Shown here in pieces: positions 52,575 through 64,000 of a stretch of 64,000 nt of DNA. The DNA is from Sitta carolinensis (taxonomy: Eukaryota; Chordata; Aves; Passeriformes; Sittidae): NCBI GenBank assembly GCA_032173965.1, contig JAVUNC010000004.1:27815001-27879000 (forward strand), written 5' to 3'. Positions within the stretch are counted from its first letter, which is position 1. Every line of letters begins with the position of its first letter. The translations under genes were made by a program, and so were the position numbers. The notes below the pieces were generated by a model that had not been told where the DNA came from, did no database searches, and was given only the letters and a program-made list of their open reading frames with translations.

Positions 52575-52723
52575 CTGTCTATTCCTGTTTTCTGAAGAAA
52601 CACTGGCTTACATTTGTCATGGAAGGAAGAAAACAACACGTGGATGTGAGTGGATACGAGTCTTAAGTGACTTATCAGCAATGACAGCAGTATGTCATAG
52701 TGTAAAGGAAGACTACTGCGAGC
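52575..52723 (-). CDS. Putative penultimate coding exon of an unidentified gene
   Basis: This 149-bp minus-strand segment follows a good acceptor (AAACTTGTTTGCAG) and ends at a near-perfect donor (ACAG then GTAAGTG). Only one of three frames is open, and it is open throughout: 49 codons plus two bases, beginning ARSSLPLHYDILLSLL, with LVSTHIHVLFSSF in the middle and CKPVFLQKTGID near the end. The N-terminal half is Leu-rich and predicted helical, without a clear transmembrane segment. The two leftover bases pair with the first base of the exon at 51954-52050, so the reading frame continues to a stop. Upstream exons should lie to the right, beyond 52724. No family was recognised. Chance cannot be excluded, since splice-like motifs are common. 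Confidence 0.45.
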
Positions 52724-55700
52724 CTGCAAACAAGTTTAAGTTTAGCTGTTAGTGGAGGAAAAAAGAAAGAGGGAGGCTGCAGCTCAGTGGCCTGCCAAAT
52801 ACAAGGCACATGTACAGCTAGGAAAAGAGAGCCAAGCATGGTTGACCTACTTATATCTGATCTGCTTTAATGCTCTCTTATAACCAGTTCTTGAAAGCAT
52901 TAGATGTTTTCAGGGCCCTGAGTGCCTTCCCTACAACCCCCAGGGTTCAGCTGTGGACTCAGGGAAAACTTTGGTGATGCTTCTCTCTGGCTGTGAGAAA
53001 TTCCAGCAGTGACTTAACCCACTGCACCTGGAAGAGGCTTTTAACCTTAGGCTCTCACTCTCGCTATCTCTCTGGTATCCTAGTCTTGTGCCTCCTTGAC
53101 TCTTATCCACAGCCCAGCTTGCAGGTGACTTTGTGACATTTTAGCTTGATGTTGGACTTGTCTCATTACTGTAGATCTACCTGACATTCTGGACTCTTGG
53201 CTGAACTAAACTATTTCTGCAGACCTCCTCCCCTGTGTCCATCCCATATGTCCCCCGCACTGCTGCCACTGCATGCCACCCCATCACCTACCCTGGCAGA
53301 AGCTGCTTGCTCTTGCTGCATCCTGGCAGCTGTAATAGCTGATTAGCAAGTGCAACCACTCAGAGAGCGTAAATGTCCTATAAATGCCAGGTGGAAGGTT
53401 AATAATAAATAAGCACAATAAAAATAACCCTGTCTAATATATGGAGAGCACTGTATGACTTGAACTCTGTGCCTACTCTGTAATGGCTGGTTGCCTGGTC
53501 AGCAGGAAGGGGGTTGGATTGGTTTCACCTGATTTTGCTTCATTTTCTACTTGTCATACTGCCTAAACAAAGAACCCTGAGTGATGAGGCCAGCACAGAA
53601 GTGATCTGGTGACTGAATACTTTGGGGTCCCTGAAAGAGATTAGAAGGATGCCAGAACCATTTGCCATTGACTAGTCTGTGAACAGCTGGGCTCTGGAGC
53701 AGTAGCAAACAGAGGTCCCTGCAACATGCTGAAAGGAGCAGCAACAGCTTTTATATTAGAAAGGCCATATGTTTCTATGGCCTTCTGCATTCTGCATCAT
53801 GCACTTATATCACATTCAGAAAAAAATCTGAGATTTTGGCAGCCCCAACAGTTGGGGTATTGAAGAGCTTGTGATTAGAGAATTTAAATGAAAACAGAAA
53901 AAGAAAAATCTTGCTTTTGTGAAGAAAAAAAGGCAAAGAGGGAAAAAACACAAAAAAGAAGTGTGTAAGTGTAGAATGCTCAGTGGCTGAATTGTCTCAT
54001 TATGGCTGTGTCCTTGATCCAACTGTATACAACTATTTGATTCTTGGGGAATTCCCTGCAGTTCTCTGTGGGCTCAAAGACTTTCAACCTGTAGGTCTTC
54101 TGCCAGCCTACTGACCTGAGTTGACTAGCCTGAATCTGGGCATTAGTCTTCATTTAGCTGAGATCATTGCCTGTGATCTTTGCTGCTTCACAGTCACAGC
54201 AAGGAGTTCAATGAGAGCGACAATCAGCACTATGTTCAGTCCAAAAAAGAGAAAGTATGAAAGAATTCTCATAATGGGAAAATACTAGAGAAATCTAGAT
54301 AGGTAAAGCCTAAAGGGAAGGCTTTTTAGTTTCTATATTCTGTTCAGACCTATTATTTGGGAGAGAAGATAATTTTTTCTGCCTTTGTACAATGTTACAA
54401 TGTTGAGTTATAAAAAAGAAAATGTAATCATTCTCATAGTAGTGATTCTGCCTAGGAGGCTGACAGGTTGAGCATACATATATAATACAGTCTCCAAAAA
54501 ACAATCCATCTGATGTCAGGTCACATGAATGAGTGACTACTTATCAGTGTGTCTAAATATTTATAGTAGAAAGAAGTTTTGTGTTATATGGTACCATGCT
54601 CTGTGTCAGATAAACTTATGAACCTGGTAGACAGCCTAATACTCTCATTACTGTACATACCTAATTTTACACAACATGTACATATTATATGTTATATATT
54701 AAAAATAACATTCTATTGGCTTGTTTTAGATACAAGTTCTGTTGTAGCCTATAACAGATCTGTAGGAAATCTGAATGTCACTTTCTTTACTCCAGCAGTA
54801 ATCATAAATTACTTCATGTCAAATATCTTGAGAGTCCTCTGTGGGTTTCATTTCATTATTTCACTGTGTATATACCTGCTGCAAAAGCAGTGTTCAGTTA
54901 CCTGGGGTCATTTTCATTCATAGGTATTCTGTAGACCTGTCATTTATAAATACCTAGGGTCTTTGTATGCTCAAGCATAAACTGTTCATTATAGCTTCAA
55001 TCATTTCTCACTTACTGAAGTCAATAAAACACATTTTAAAAGATATTTTCTAAGAAAAATGTATACCACTAAACTACTTAAACTTATTTATAACCTCTTT
55101 TTAAACACTAAAATAAGCATTCAGTGCCTGAATTAAATATAGCTCTTGTAAAGGCTTCAGAGACTCCAGACGTCTTCATATGAAAACCAGAAAATTCTTA
55201 GTTCAATTTTATTTATGCAGAAGTTCCCTATGCTTGCCTTTGAGATTTAAAATCATAATCTACTAAATTATGTTCAAAGAGATCCACTCAAAGAGAAGAC
55301 TAAAGAAATCAGCTCTATCAAAAATTCCACAGGACCTTGCCATTTTTCCAGTGCTAAAAGAAAAAATTCTGAAAATCAAATAGGCTGAGGGAAAAATTTA
55401 GCAGAATTAGGGGAGAGATGATCAGTTGTTGTTTGTCACCACTATCCACAATTCTTTTATTTTATATCACAGTTTTTTTTATTTGCCTTTAAAAAAAGAA
55501 AACCTACACTTTCAAGCAAAAGAGCATTTAAGTAGAAAAATCTATGAACAGCTTTATGTATTAGGCTTTATACATACTGACTACAAAATATCTTAAAACA
55601 CATACTCTTGCAGACTTGCAACAAATGCCTAAACAGATTATTTAAAAGGAAATAAAAATCCCCATATTTTTATATTATAGTCATGTCTTCCTCTGGCTTA

Positions 55701-57536
55701 AAATAAACATTTCATGCTATACGTGTTTTATCCATGACCAACTGCTGATAACAGCTTATTCGACCTCTCCATGCATATCATTAACCTTTTTCTCACATAA
55801 GGTGTTATCTGCAACATAAAAATTCAGGATTTCTTTTTTGGTCTTAGTTTTCTTTTTGTTTTATAGGAAATGACCATGGCTAAAACACATGATCATTTAA
55901 GGCTTCAAAGGTTCACCTGGTAAATAATAATTTAGTTGTTATAAGGACCATTTTAGGACATCTCATTCCTTCCACAGTAACAGAATTTTCTTATCTGTTA
56001 ACTGATTCTTTCTTACTGCTATAAACAAGATACTTATCTTCTTCAAATGCCAAACTTAATGCTGCTTCAACACATCTGTCCAAACCCCGGGTTTAGATGG
56101 GAAATGATAAATTAAAGTCCAGATTTCTAAACACCATTTTTTAGCATAATTTTCTTTCATCTGCAAAAGCCATTTCATAGCTCATTGCACTGTATTTTAT
56201 TTTCTTGGCTTTGGAGTATTTCTTTGGGGTTTTTTATTTTAGAAAGTAGAAAATGTGTGTGTCAAATTGAATGCATTTTTTTTTATTATGGTATGAATCA
56301 TAAGGAAGACTTTATATCTTAACTTTTTCTGTGATGGGGGTCAATCACAGATTGCCTTAATTCCTCTTGATCATGGCCCATCACAGCTAACACACTGATT
56401 TTTCTTTCCATTCAGGTGATATTTTTCTAGATGTTCAGTTTGCCATTGACTCTACAGAACTAACAGGCAGATGTTAATTTTTTTTCAAGGTTTTATGCAA
56501 TGTGATATTAACAAGAGAGATTTTTGCAATCTTTAACACCTACTCCAAAAATACAAAATGGTATAACCTCTTCTAGGTTTCTGGAAATCCAAATAGAATT
56601 ATTTGTAAAGGAAATAAGTTGAGAGGAGTGAAAAATTCTGTTTAAGTACAATTCATGTGAAAAAAAATCAGTAAACCACAGAGACTGTGTCTGCTATATG
56701 TCTAGCAGCAATTGCTAAACAGTGAAAAATTTGTTTATGTTCTTAGTCAAGATATCAGATGTGCTTGTCTGACAAAATATGTGTGTTCCACTTTCAGGCT
56801 TGGTCTCCCTTGCTGACGTGAAATAAAATGAAATATGATTTCTATTTGTTGAGAAAGTCTCAAGGCATTTCTTAACTCTGTGTGTTATAATTTGAAGAAC
56901 CTTGGCATGGTTTCTCTAATTTTCCTCTATTATTTTCCTTTGCCTGCATATCTTCTGTGCTCTGTATCTCATTGTGTCCACATTTTAATTGTAAAAGCAG
57001 GTACCACCATCAGATTAAAAGTGGTCAAAATAAAGTAAAACCTGCAATGATTAAATTAATACTGTGAATAATATCTGTGATTTGTACAGAAAAGCCCGAG
57101 CATAATAACTAATAATAACGAATGCATTTTTCTCTAGCACTGAATACTATGAAACAATAGAATCATATATGTGGCAAATGTGCAAGACAAAGAATTGGTC
57201 ATTGAGGGTAGAAGTTATTAAATTCTCTTTCACTGACACAAGGTCATTTGTCATTACTGGACATACAAAGGAAATGAGTATGTTTGAACATCTGTGAATC
57301 CTTACGTACCTATATGCATAGACAGGTGCATGCCAAAATGTACCCATCTCCAGTCACAGCCTTCTCTTTGAATTCTGAATCACTGAGTTTGACTCTAGGA
57401 CCATTTTAATCCTTCTTCTTCTTCCTAGTCAAAATCATAAGTTGTTTTCTGCTGGAAGGACCTTTACAGTTCAAATTCATGGTATAACAATGACATTTTT
57501 AGATGACTCCCATCACTGGTGAAAGTAACGGTTCAC
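52724..57536. other. Mostly non-coding; includes GC-richer block
   Basis: About 52900-53340 is richer in GC than its surroundings, with CTGCCACTGCATGCCACC-type text, and may be an old LTR or other unrecognised repeat. A minus-strand ORF at 54150-54272 (40 aa) has one hydrophobic segment, LNIVLIVALIELLAV, followed by a basic tail. It has a weak upstream acceptor (CTCTAG) and no recognised family. If the 52-kb gene is real, much of this interval is its intron. Confidence 0.45.
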
Positions 57537-57578
57537 CTGCTGCAAGAACAAGGACTGACGCTGCTTTTGGACACTCTT
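57537..57578 (-). CDS. Weak candidate 42-bp exon upstream of the 52-kb pair
   Basis: On the minus strand a strong pyrimidine tract and acceptor (TTTCTCTTTTATGTCTCTCCAG) precede 42 bases (14 codons, reading KSVQKQRQSLFLQQ), which end CAG followed by GTGAAC. Both borders are in phase 0, matching the phase-0 start of the exon at 52575-52723. The intervening interval is 4.8 kb. The donor is only moderate (A at position +5) and so short an open frame is not evidence by itself. It is listed because strand, phase and acceptor strength agree. Confidence 0.2.
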
Positions 57579-60500
57579 CTGGAGAGACATAAAAGAGAAA
57601 TACCAAGAAATCTTCTGAGTTTTACAATGATATCACTGTAGTACTAGAGAGTCTCAAATGAAAATTAGGTAGGAAAATGCATTTGTTCTGTTTAGCTCCC
57701 TCTCAAAGGCAGTGCTTTCTCCAACTTCTCCTCTGATTGTAAGCTACATTTAATAGACAGTTCTAGCGTATATGGTGTTGTTCACCCTACATATTTATAC
57801 CTGTACTGAAAAAAAGATTCAAGGACATCACATCAAGAGAAATTGGTTTCCAATTTGCCAAGAAAAGAACACTTTTTCTTTCCTAATTAGAATTGTTTGA
57901 AATTGAAGCTTTAGTTACTTCTGTTCTCCAGTGTTTTAGATCTCAATGAAGAGCTTGATTCTGGCTACTCTTTACTCCTTGACTAATAGTCTTCACTATG
58001 TAGTGTTAAAGCCAAAGGAATAATTTCTTATAGTGCAACTTTGGATCAAGTACAATTTATACAGACTATATCAGGACTATGATGGTCATCTTGAGTGCAC
58101 CACTACTGTTAGGGTCTCCAGACTGTGTTACCATGTGTACATTGTTGAACAAAATAAAAAGAGGATAAGGAATCAGATAGAGACATAAACTATCAGTAAT
58201 TTTTGGTGGTAGAGGGATTTGAGGGTAGAGGGTAGAGTTTGGGGTTATTATTGTTGCTGTTGTTGTAGGGTAGGTGATGATGATGATTACAGTTATTATT
58301 ATTTCCTTTAAAATTTATTATATTTCAAATTGTGATTTTGAGTATGTCAGTAAGTAAGAAATCAGAAGAAAGAAAAGCCACAGCAGACATCTGTTAGATG
58401 CTGGTGGCCATACTATGTTCAGAATTTATTTAATATATATAATATATGTTAGACCTAGGCACTAGAATTAAACATTCCACTTGAAAGCTGCATCGTCTAA
58501 AACACCAGATTAAAGGAGCAGATATTTCTGAATTTGTATGCTATAGAGAGAATCATTCCATTCCTGTCACTTCTTGCTACTTTATACGTTGCTACAACAG
58601 TACCTGATTTAGGAAAGTTGTTCATACCATTCAGAAAAATATCTCACTAGAAGACTGAGTGAATTGAGAAATAGGCTTAGATTGTTCCTGTAGGGGAAGC
58701 TGATTAACAGCTGCTTACTAAACTTCATAAAACATATCTGTTCTTTTTATGGGTTTCTAGCCATGCTCCACCCTAATAATTTGTTTCTAAGTAAAATTTA
58801 TAAGTTTATATTACAACCATTCCTGAAGACTGTTTTCAGAAAGAAAACTCTGCATTTCCTCTTCCTGTAGTTTCTTATCTGTGCAAGAAAATTTGTGTTT
58901 TCAGGAAATGGTTATAATTTGTCTCTCAAGTGACTGCAATTACCTTAAGTTTCACTGTATCTCTTAAACTAAAAGACTGCAGTTATTTATTTTGGCATTA
59001 TCCCTCTTGCTCTGCTAAACATATGATCATTTATTATATATTCTTGTTAATGTTTTCCTTATAGAAAACAACATGCATATATAAGTGTATTTTCTCTCTT
59101 TGATGCTTGAAGCTGGGTTTTATATATATTGAAACTGGTGAGAGTACTGACTGCCTGTCACTGAGGCTAAAACCAGAGGGGAAAGCTTATGGAAACAATG
59201 GTTAGCTTTGAAATGCTGAATGCTATCTCCTGAAACTGTTCCTGTTTGCAAAAATAATGAAAAAAGAACAAAGGACACACATTGATAGACATGCTGGATA
59301 TGAACATATGTGGATTTGAATAATATCCTGAGGAAAAACCTTTGGGATAAGTGCTGGCAAGAACACACTTTGGAATCTGAGCAAGAAATAGTCTCCAGAT
59401 GTTTGATTCTTATATAAAAAGAAACAGGATTTTGTTGATATTTTTTGAAAATATAAAAAGTATCAAAAACCTACCTACTTTTAGTAATTACTTCCCAAAA
59501 CAGGAGCAAGAACCAAAGAGAGGGGAAGGTTATCCCTTGAATGTAGATTTAAGAATTCTTAAAGATTAATCCCATTGTTCTTGTTCAGAGGGTTTGGGTT
59601 TTGGGTTTTGGTTTTTGTTGTGGTTTGGATTTGTTTGTTTGTTTGTCCAAGATCAAAACAGTAAACAAGGATCAAAGCTACAAGGCACAATCCGCATGAG
59701 AATAAAATTAATGATTGTGATTTTAACTCGGGTCATATATATAATACATTGAGTCTGTAAAAAGTGGACTTAGATTCTGTATTTCAGAATAAAGCTCCAT
59801 GAAGCAATGCCAAAATCTTATTTCTGATTATGCAAACAGATTGACAGCTTTCTATGATACAGAAATAATTTTAGAAAGTGTATCTTGTGTATGTTTGACT
59901 ATTCTGGCCATCTAGTATCTATTGGGCTGATTTGAACTGCAAATCTGAAAATTTTAAATTGTGTAACTGACTTGGAAATTATGGATGCTTCTCAGATGCC
60001 TTGTTGTTGTTCTTTAGGTGGTCTAACTTCATATTTTTTTGCTACCTCAGAAAATAAAAAAACAACAACAACAAAAAAAAACCAAACAAACAAACAAAAA
60101 AAAACCCCAAAAAAACGGAATGATAGGGATTTTGAAGCAAGTATTCAAAAGTTAATAGAATATTTTAGAGCAACAAACAGTATTTCCTATTAGAAACAGG
60201 TTCAAGTCAGATAACTGAACAAGAGGACAAGATTACTGATTTCTTTGGATACATGTTTTCATTCTGTGCTATATAAGAGCACCATAGTATATCCCAGACT
60301 TACAACAAAAACTCTTCAGAGTTTACTCTCATAAATCTTTCTGGAATAACATTTCCAAATTTTAACAATAGATTGTAAAACATAGGCCACATCTGATATG
60401 AAACAAAAAAAACAATAATATTTAAGTAGAATTATTGTATCAGTCTACTATTCAAATCACTTTCTTCCAAAACTTTCTGTCAAGACTATGATGGACAAGA

Positions 60501-60719
60501 AGGGAGGCATTAAGGACATTAAAGGTGCAAGACCACATTTTGAAAGAAAAGAGTTTCAGTCTGGCATGTCAGAAATGGGACTAGTTATTGCATGTACTTT
60601 TTAAAATATTATATCGGAGCAGAAAAGTTCAAGGTAGATGTAATAATAAATATTTAATAGTTGAAGTTTTTCATGGTTATAGGAACATGGGAGTGGCCAG
60701 CTAGACTTGTTCACCCTTT
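57579..60719. other. AT-rich non-coding stretch with low-complexity DNA
   Basis: A G/T-rich minisatellite-like stretch at 58204-58304 contains GGGTAGA, TTGTTG and GATGAT repeats. Another G/T-rich run is at 59590-59647, ending in TTTG units. An A/C-rich run of AAAC-type units is at 60055-60118. No gene was recognised. Confidence 0.55.
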
Positions 60720-63417
60720 GATAATCTGATATGGCCAGTGCTTAAGCCCACTGGAGAGTGGAGACAGTGGACTAATGTGGCCTGAATGAAGTAACACCAT
60801 CACAGAGTGCTGCTGCAGTGGACATGCTAGAGCCTCAGTATGAGCCAGAGTTCAAGGCAGCAAAGTGGTGTCACTGTGGACATTGACAATTTATTCTTCT
60901 CCATTCCTCTATCAGCAGAGTGAAGGCTACAGTTTGACTTTACCTGGAGAGGGGTGCAGTACACCTGGAACCAACTGCCCCAGGGATGGAAATACAGCCC
61001 CACTATTATTCATGGACTGATCCAGACTGCACTGGAAATGGTGAGGCTCTGGACCACTTTCATTATGTAGATGATATCATTGTATGGGGGAACACAGCAG
61101 AGAAGGCTTTGAGAAAAGAGAGAAGATAATCCAGATCCTCTTGAAAGCTGTTCTGTCATAAAACAAAGTAAGGTTAAGGGGTCTGTCCAGAAAATTTAGT
61201 TTTCAGCAGTAAAATGGCAAGATGGATGTCATCAGATTCCAGTGGATATGGTTAACAAAACAGTGGCTATGTTCCCACCAACCACAAGATGCAAACACAA
61301 GGTTTCCAAGGTACCATGGGGTTTCGGAGCATGCATATCCCAGAGAACAGACAATTTTAAGTCAGCTTTACCTTATGAAACAGAAGAAAAATTATTTCAA
61401 GTGGGGTCCCAAAAAACAACAAGCTTTTGAACAAATTAAACAGGAGATTGCCATGCTGTAGCCCTTGGGCCAGTCAGAACATGATGTGATGAAAGGCACT
61501 CTACACCGGAGCAGGAGAGAATGGTCCTTCCTTGAGACTCTAGCAAAAAGTATCCAGGGAGACTTGAGGACAGCCACTGGGGTATGTATCCAAACTGGAG
61601 TTTGGGATACAAAGGATATGAGGCCCCAACTTAAAAAGAGTTCCTATAACCTTATGAAGTAATCTGAACTGATTCAGAAGTGACAGGCATGAAAGTGAAG
61701 CTTCTCCTGGCACCTTGACTATCAGGGGAAAGTCCCTTATACACATCACACCATCATGCCATGTGAGGAAAATGGATTCCTCTGATCACATGGTGAGCTC
61801 AAATAGGAATTCCAGTCACCCAGGGCTCTGGGAGATCATCACGAATTGACATGAAGGTGAAAATTTTGTACTACCCTCAGAAGAGGATGAGGAGCAAATG
61901 ACACGTGCTGAGGAGACCCCACCACATAATCAGTTGCTTGAAAATTAAAAGCCAACACACTCTCTTCACTGACTGTTCCTGCCATATCATAGGGACAAAT
62001 CAAAAATTAAAAGCTGCTGTATGGAGTCCTACATGGCAAGTCTCAGAAGATATTGGGGCACAAACTGGATCCAGTCAGGTCACAGAGCTGAAAGCCATCC
62101 AGCTGGCTTTAGATATCCGCTGAATAAGAAAACTGGCCAACATTCTACCTCTACACTGACCCGTGGACGGTAGCAAATGCTCTCTGGGTTTGGCTAGACC
62201 AATGCAAAAAGGCCAATTTGCAGCACAGAGGAAAAGCCATCAGGGCTGTTGAATTGTGGCAAGACACCCCTGCGTGTATAGAGAAGTTGACTGTGAAAGT
62301 ACATCATGTAGATGCACATGTACAGTGCCCAGGCATTGGGTTCCTGAAATGCACTACAACAACAGACAGGTGGATCAAGCTGCCAAGGTTAAAGTGTCTC
62401 AGGTGGATCTGGACTGGCAACACAAGGGTGAGTTATTTCTGGCTCAGTGGGCCCAGGTCCTCAGGGAAGAGATGCAGTATACAGACGGGCTCATGACTGA
62501 GGGATGGATCTGACCATGAATGCTATCTCCCAGATTATTCATAATTGTGAAACTTGTGTTGCCATCAAGCATGCGGGTGAAGCCCTTTTAATACAGGGGG
62601 CAATGGCCAAAACATAAATATGGGGAGGCCTGCCAGATTGGTTACATCACACTCCTGCAAACCTGCCAAGGCAAGCATTATGTACTGACAATGGTGGAGA
62701 CAACTATGGAATGGCATTATCCTCTGTATCACACCATTGCCTCAAACATCATCCTGGGCCTTGAAAAGAAAATCCAGCACCCAAAAAATCCCCAGAGTTG
62801 GACAATGGGACTCATTTAAAAAATAGACTCATAGATATCTGGTCCAGAGAGCACACTAATGAGTGGGTATATCATATTCCCAATCATATTCATCAGGCAC
62901 TGGGAAAGTGGAATGGTGCAATGGACTGGTCCAGCTAGATTGGTAGAGCCTCTAGTGTTAACTAACTAGTGTCCTTCGCTAAATGTAGACCACAAAGTCT
63001 GAAGATCTCACCACCCATTGTTTTCAGTGTGCTTTCTAGCAGTCCATTGCACCATTCCCCACTCCAAGGAGCACATGGGAGGGAAATGGGTCACGTGGGC
63101 CAATGGGGCATCGAAGATTAAGGGATTTCCAAAGGGAAGGAACCATCAGGGATTGGCCCGAGGAGGGATTGACAAGGAAGGTACTGGAACAAGGGGCAGG
63201 GACACCATGATAGACAGCGAAAAGGGCAGGAATAAGGGTGGGGAATACCACAGAAGGCAACTCAGAGGTGAATACAATACTGGGACAAATCAACTGGGGA
63301 AGAAAATAGGGATACATAGGAACATACCAAATAACAACGAAACTGTAAATAACAAAATAATACAAAAAACAAAGAATCAAAATAAACACACCACAACAGC
63401 ATAGAAAAAGGGGTGGA
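60720..63417 (+). pseudogene. Endogenous retrovirus pol remnant (RT, RNase H, integrase)
   Basis: This is an inactivated retroviral pol in plus orientation, entering within reverse transcriptase; gag, protease and the 5' LTR are absent. The first RT catalytic Asp region is near 60879-60899. The YVDD active-site box is at 61064-61075, in a different frame from the RT text just upstream, so there is a frameshift between them. The RNase H Asp is kept at 61971-61973, but the next residue, normally Gly, is Cys. Integrase shows the CC half of its zinc finger (Cys at 62546 and 62555). The first integrase catalytic Asp appears as Gly at 62640-62642; the second, in a DNGT context, is intact at 62801. 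At least three frames are needed and stops are numerous. It resembles the ERVL-like (class III) avian group, but class is uncertain. No function is retained. Confidence 0.88.
63403..63417 (+). promoter_or_regulatory. Polypurine tract 1 at ERV 3' end
   Basis: AGAAAAAGGGGTGGA ends the ERV internal region. It is followed by TAATATCATGGTTATA, which resembles the TGTCATGGTTTAA start of avian ERVL-type LTRs such as the one at 9606. In retroviruses such a purine run primes plus-strand DNA synthesis and marks the 3' LTR border. Confidence 0.55.
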
Positions 63418-63432
63418 TAATATCATGGTTAT

Positions 63433-63449
63433 AGAGAAAAGGGGTGGAG
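63433..63449 (+). repeat. Polypurine tract 2, diverged copy of tract 1
   Basis: AGAGAAAAGGGGTGGAG repeats the purine tract about 30 bp downstream of the first. The pair looks like a short tandem duplication of the polypurine-tract/LTR-start junction. Confidence 0.5.
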
Positions 63450-64000
63450 TTTCTAGCACTGTTTAGTTCCATACTACCTACATCATGACAAAGACATGGT
63501 TTCAGAAGATGGAGTTAGAAGCAGAAGGGGCACTGTCTTTCAGTGCTCAAGGGATGGGGTGTGCAGGTTTCAGGGTCAGAGCTAGGCCCTCTCTGTCACT
63601 GGCAGTCCCTTTCCTATTCCTCTGAGTCGCAGCTTTCCAGCTGTGGTGTTAAATGACAGCACTGGCAAGCCCAAGATGCTGCTCTGAGAAAAAAAGAAAA
63701 GAGAGTGGGTGAGGAGCAGAGCCCAGTTGAACCATGTGGACCCCAAGCTGCAGCTGTTGTGAGCACAGCAGAGCTGCAGGTGGAGCCCAAGATGCAGAGG
63801 AACTGTCAAGCGCTCCAATCCCACTACTGTAAAGTCAGACCCAGGAAATGTTCTCCTGACCTGTTTCAGAGCCCTGTCACATCCCACCAAGTTTTGTCTT
63901 ATCCCTGTATTTCTATTGTGTCTGCTCTGGGGGTTGGGGAAGGGAAGTTAAACCATGAGCCTCCCTGATTACTGCCTCTGCTTTATACACAAGGCTTAGC
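63450..64000. other. GC-richer sequence after ERV, possibly decayed LTR
   Basis: Beyond the purine tracts, where a 3' LTR would be expected, the composition rises in GC (for example around 63700-63800). I cannot match it to an LTR consensus by eye. No TATA or polyadenylation signal in an LTR-like arrangement was seen, and the open frames on both strands have no recognisable protein. It may be a decayed or different LTR cut by the window edge. Confidence 0.4.

Noticed and set aside
63018..63404. Plus-strand open frame of 128 codons at the ERV 3' end
   Set aside because: It lies between integrase and the polypurine tract, has no retroviral envelope or accessory hallmark that I can identify, and an equally long antisense frame overlaps it.
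1..64000. Prokaryotic-type systems, CRISPR arrays, tRNA or rRNA genes
   Set aside because: No regularly spaced repeats, operon-like coding, Shine-Dalgarno-led frames or structured RNA genes were recognised; the repeat content is that of a bird genome.

Overview
The window looks like a gene-poor, AT-rich stretch of a bird nuclear genome, most likely a songbird-type genome. The basis is three CR1 LINE fragments and several avian-type endogenous retrovirus (ERV) LTRs, plus many A/T homopolymers and simple repeats, with no compact operon-like coding. Family names rest on recognising consensus patterns by eye, not on an alignment. No tRNA, rRNA, CRISPR array or prokaryotic gene was seen.

Layout: 0-11 kb is AT-rich non-coding DNA with a CR1 3' fragment on the plus strand (1386-2031) and a partial ERV LTR on the minus strand (from 9606). 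At 11136-12567 lies a 1.43-kb LTR-like element with TG...CA ends, 11-bp inverted termini and, unusually, perfect 16-bp flanking direct repeats. From 12.6 to 41 kb is a long non-coding stretch, interrupted by an LTR fragment at about 29.77-30.31 kb, a pure A tract of 30 and a 61-bp A-rich tract, and one weak candidate exon at 25.7 kb. At 41013-41650 is a nearly complete solo LTR. Two minus-strand CR1 fragments follow (44562-45465 and 47077-47812); the second carries a perfect 21-bp-arm hairpin that looks like a template-switch mutation.

The best evidence for a cellular gene is on the minus strand at 52 kb. Two open segments (52575-52723, then 51954-52050) are bounded by canonical splice signals, join in phase and end at a stop codon, as the last two exons of an unidentified protein-coding gene would. 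A 42-bp phase-compatible candidate exon sits 5 kb upstream at 57537-57578.

From about 60.7 to 63.4 kb is a decayed ERV pol remnant on the plus strand: reverse transcriptase, RNase H and integrase in order. It has frameshifts and stops and ends at two near-identical purine-rich tracts where a 3' LTR would begin. It cannot encode a working protein. The repeats do not form a pathway; the only possible functional gene content is the putative terminal exons near 52 kb and a few weaker exon candidates.
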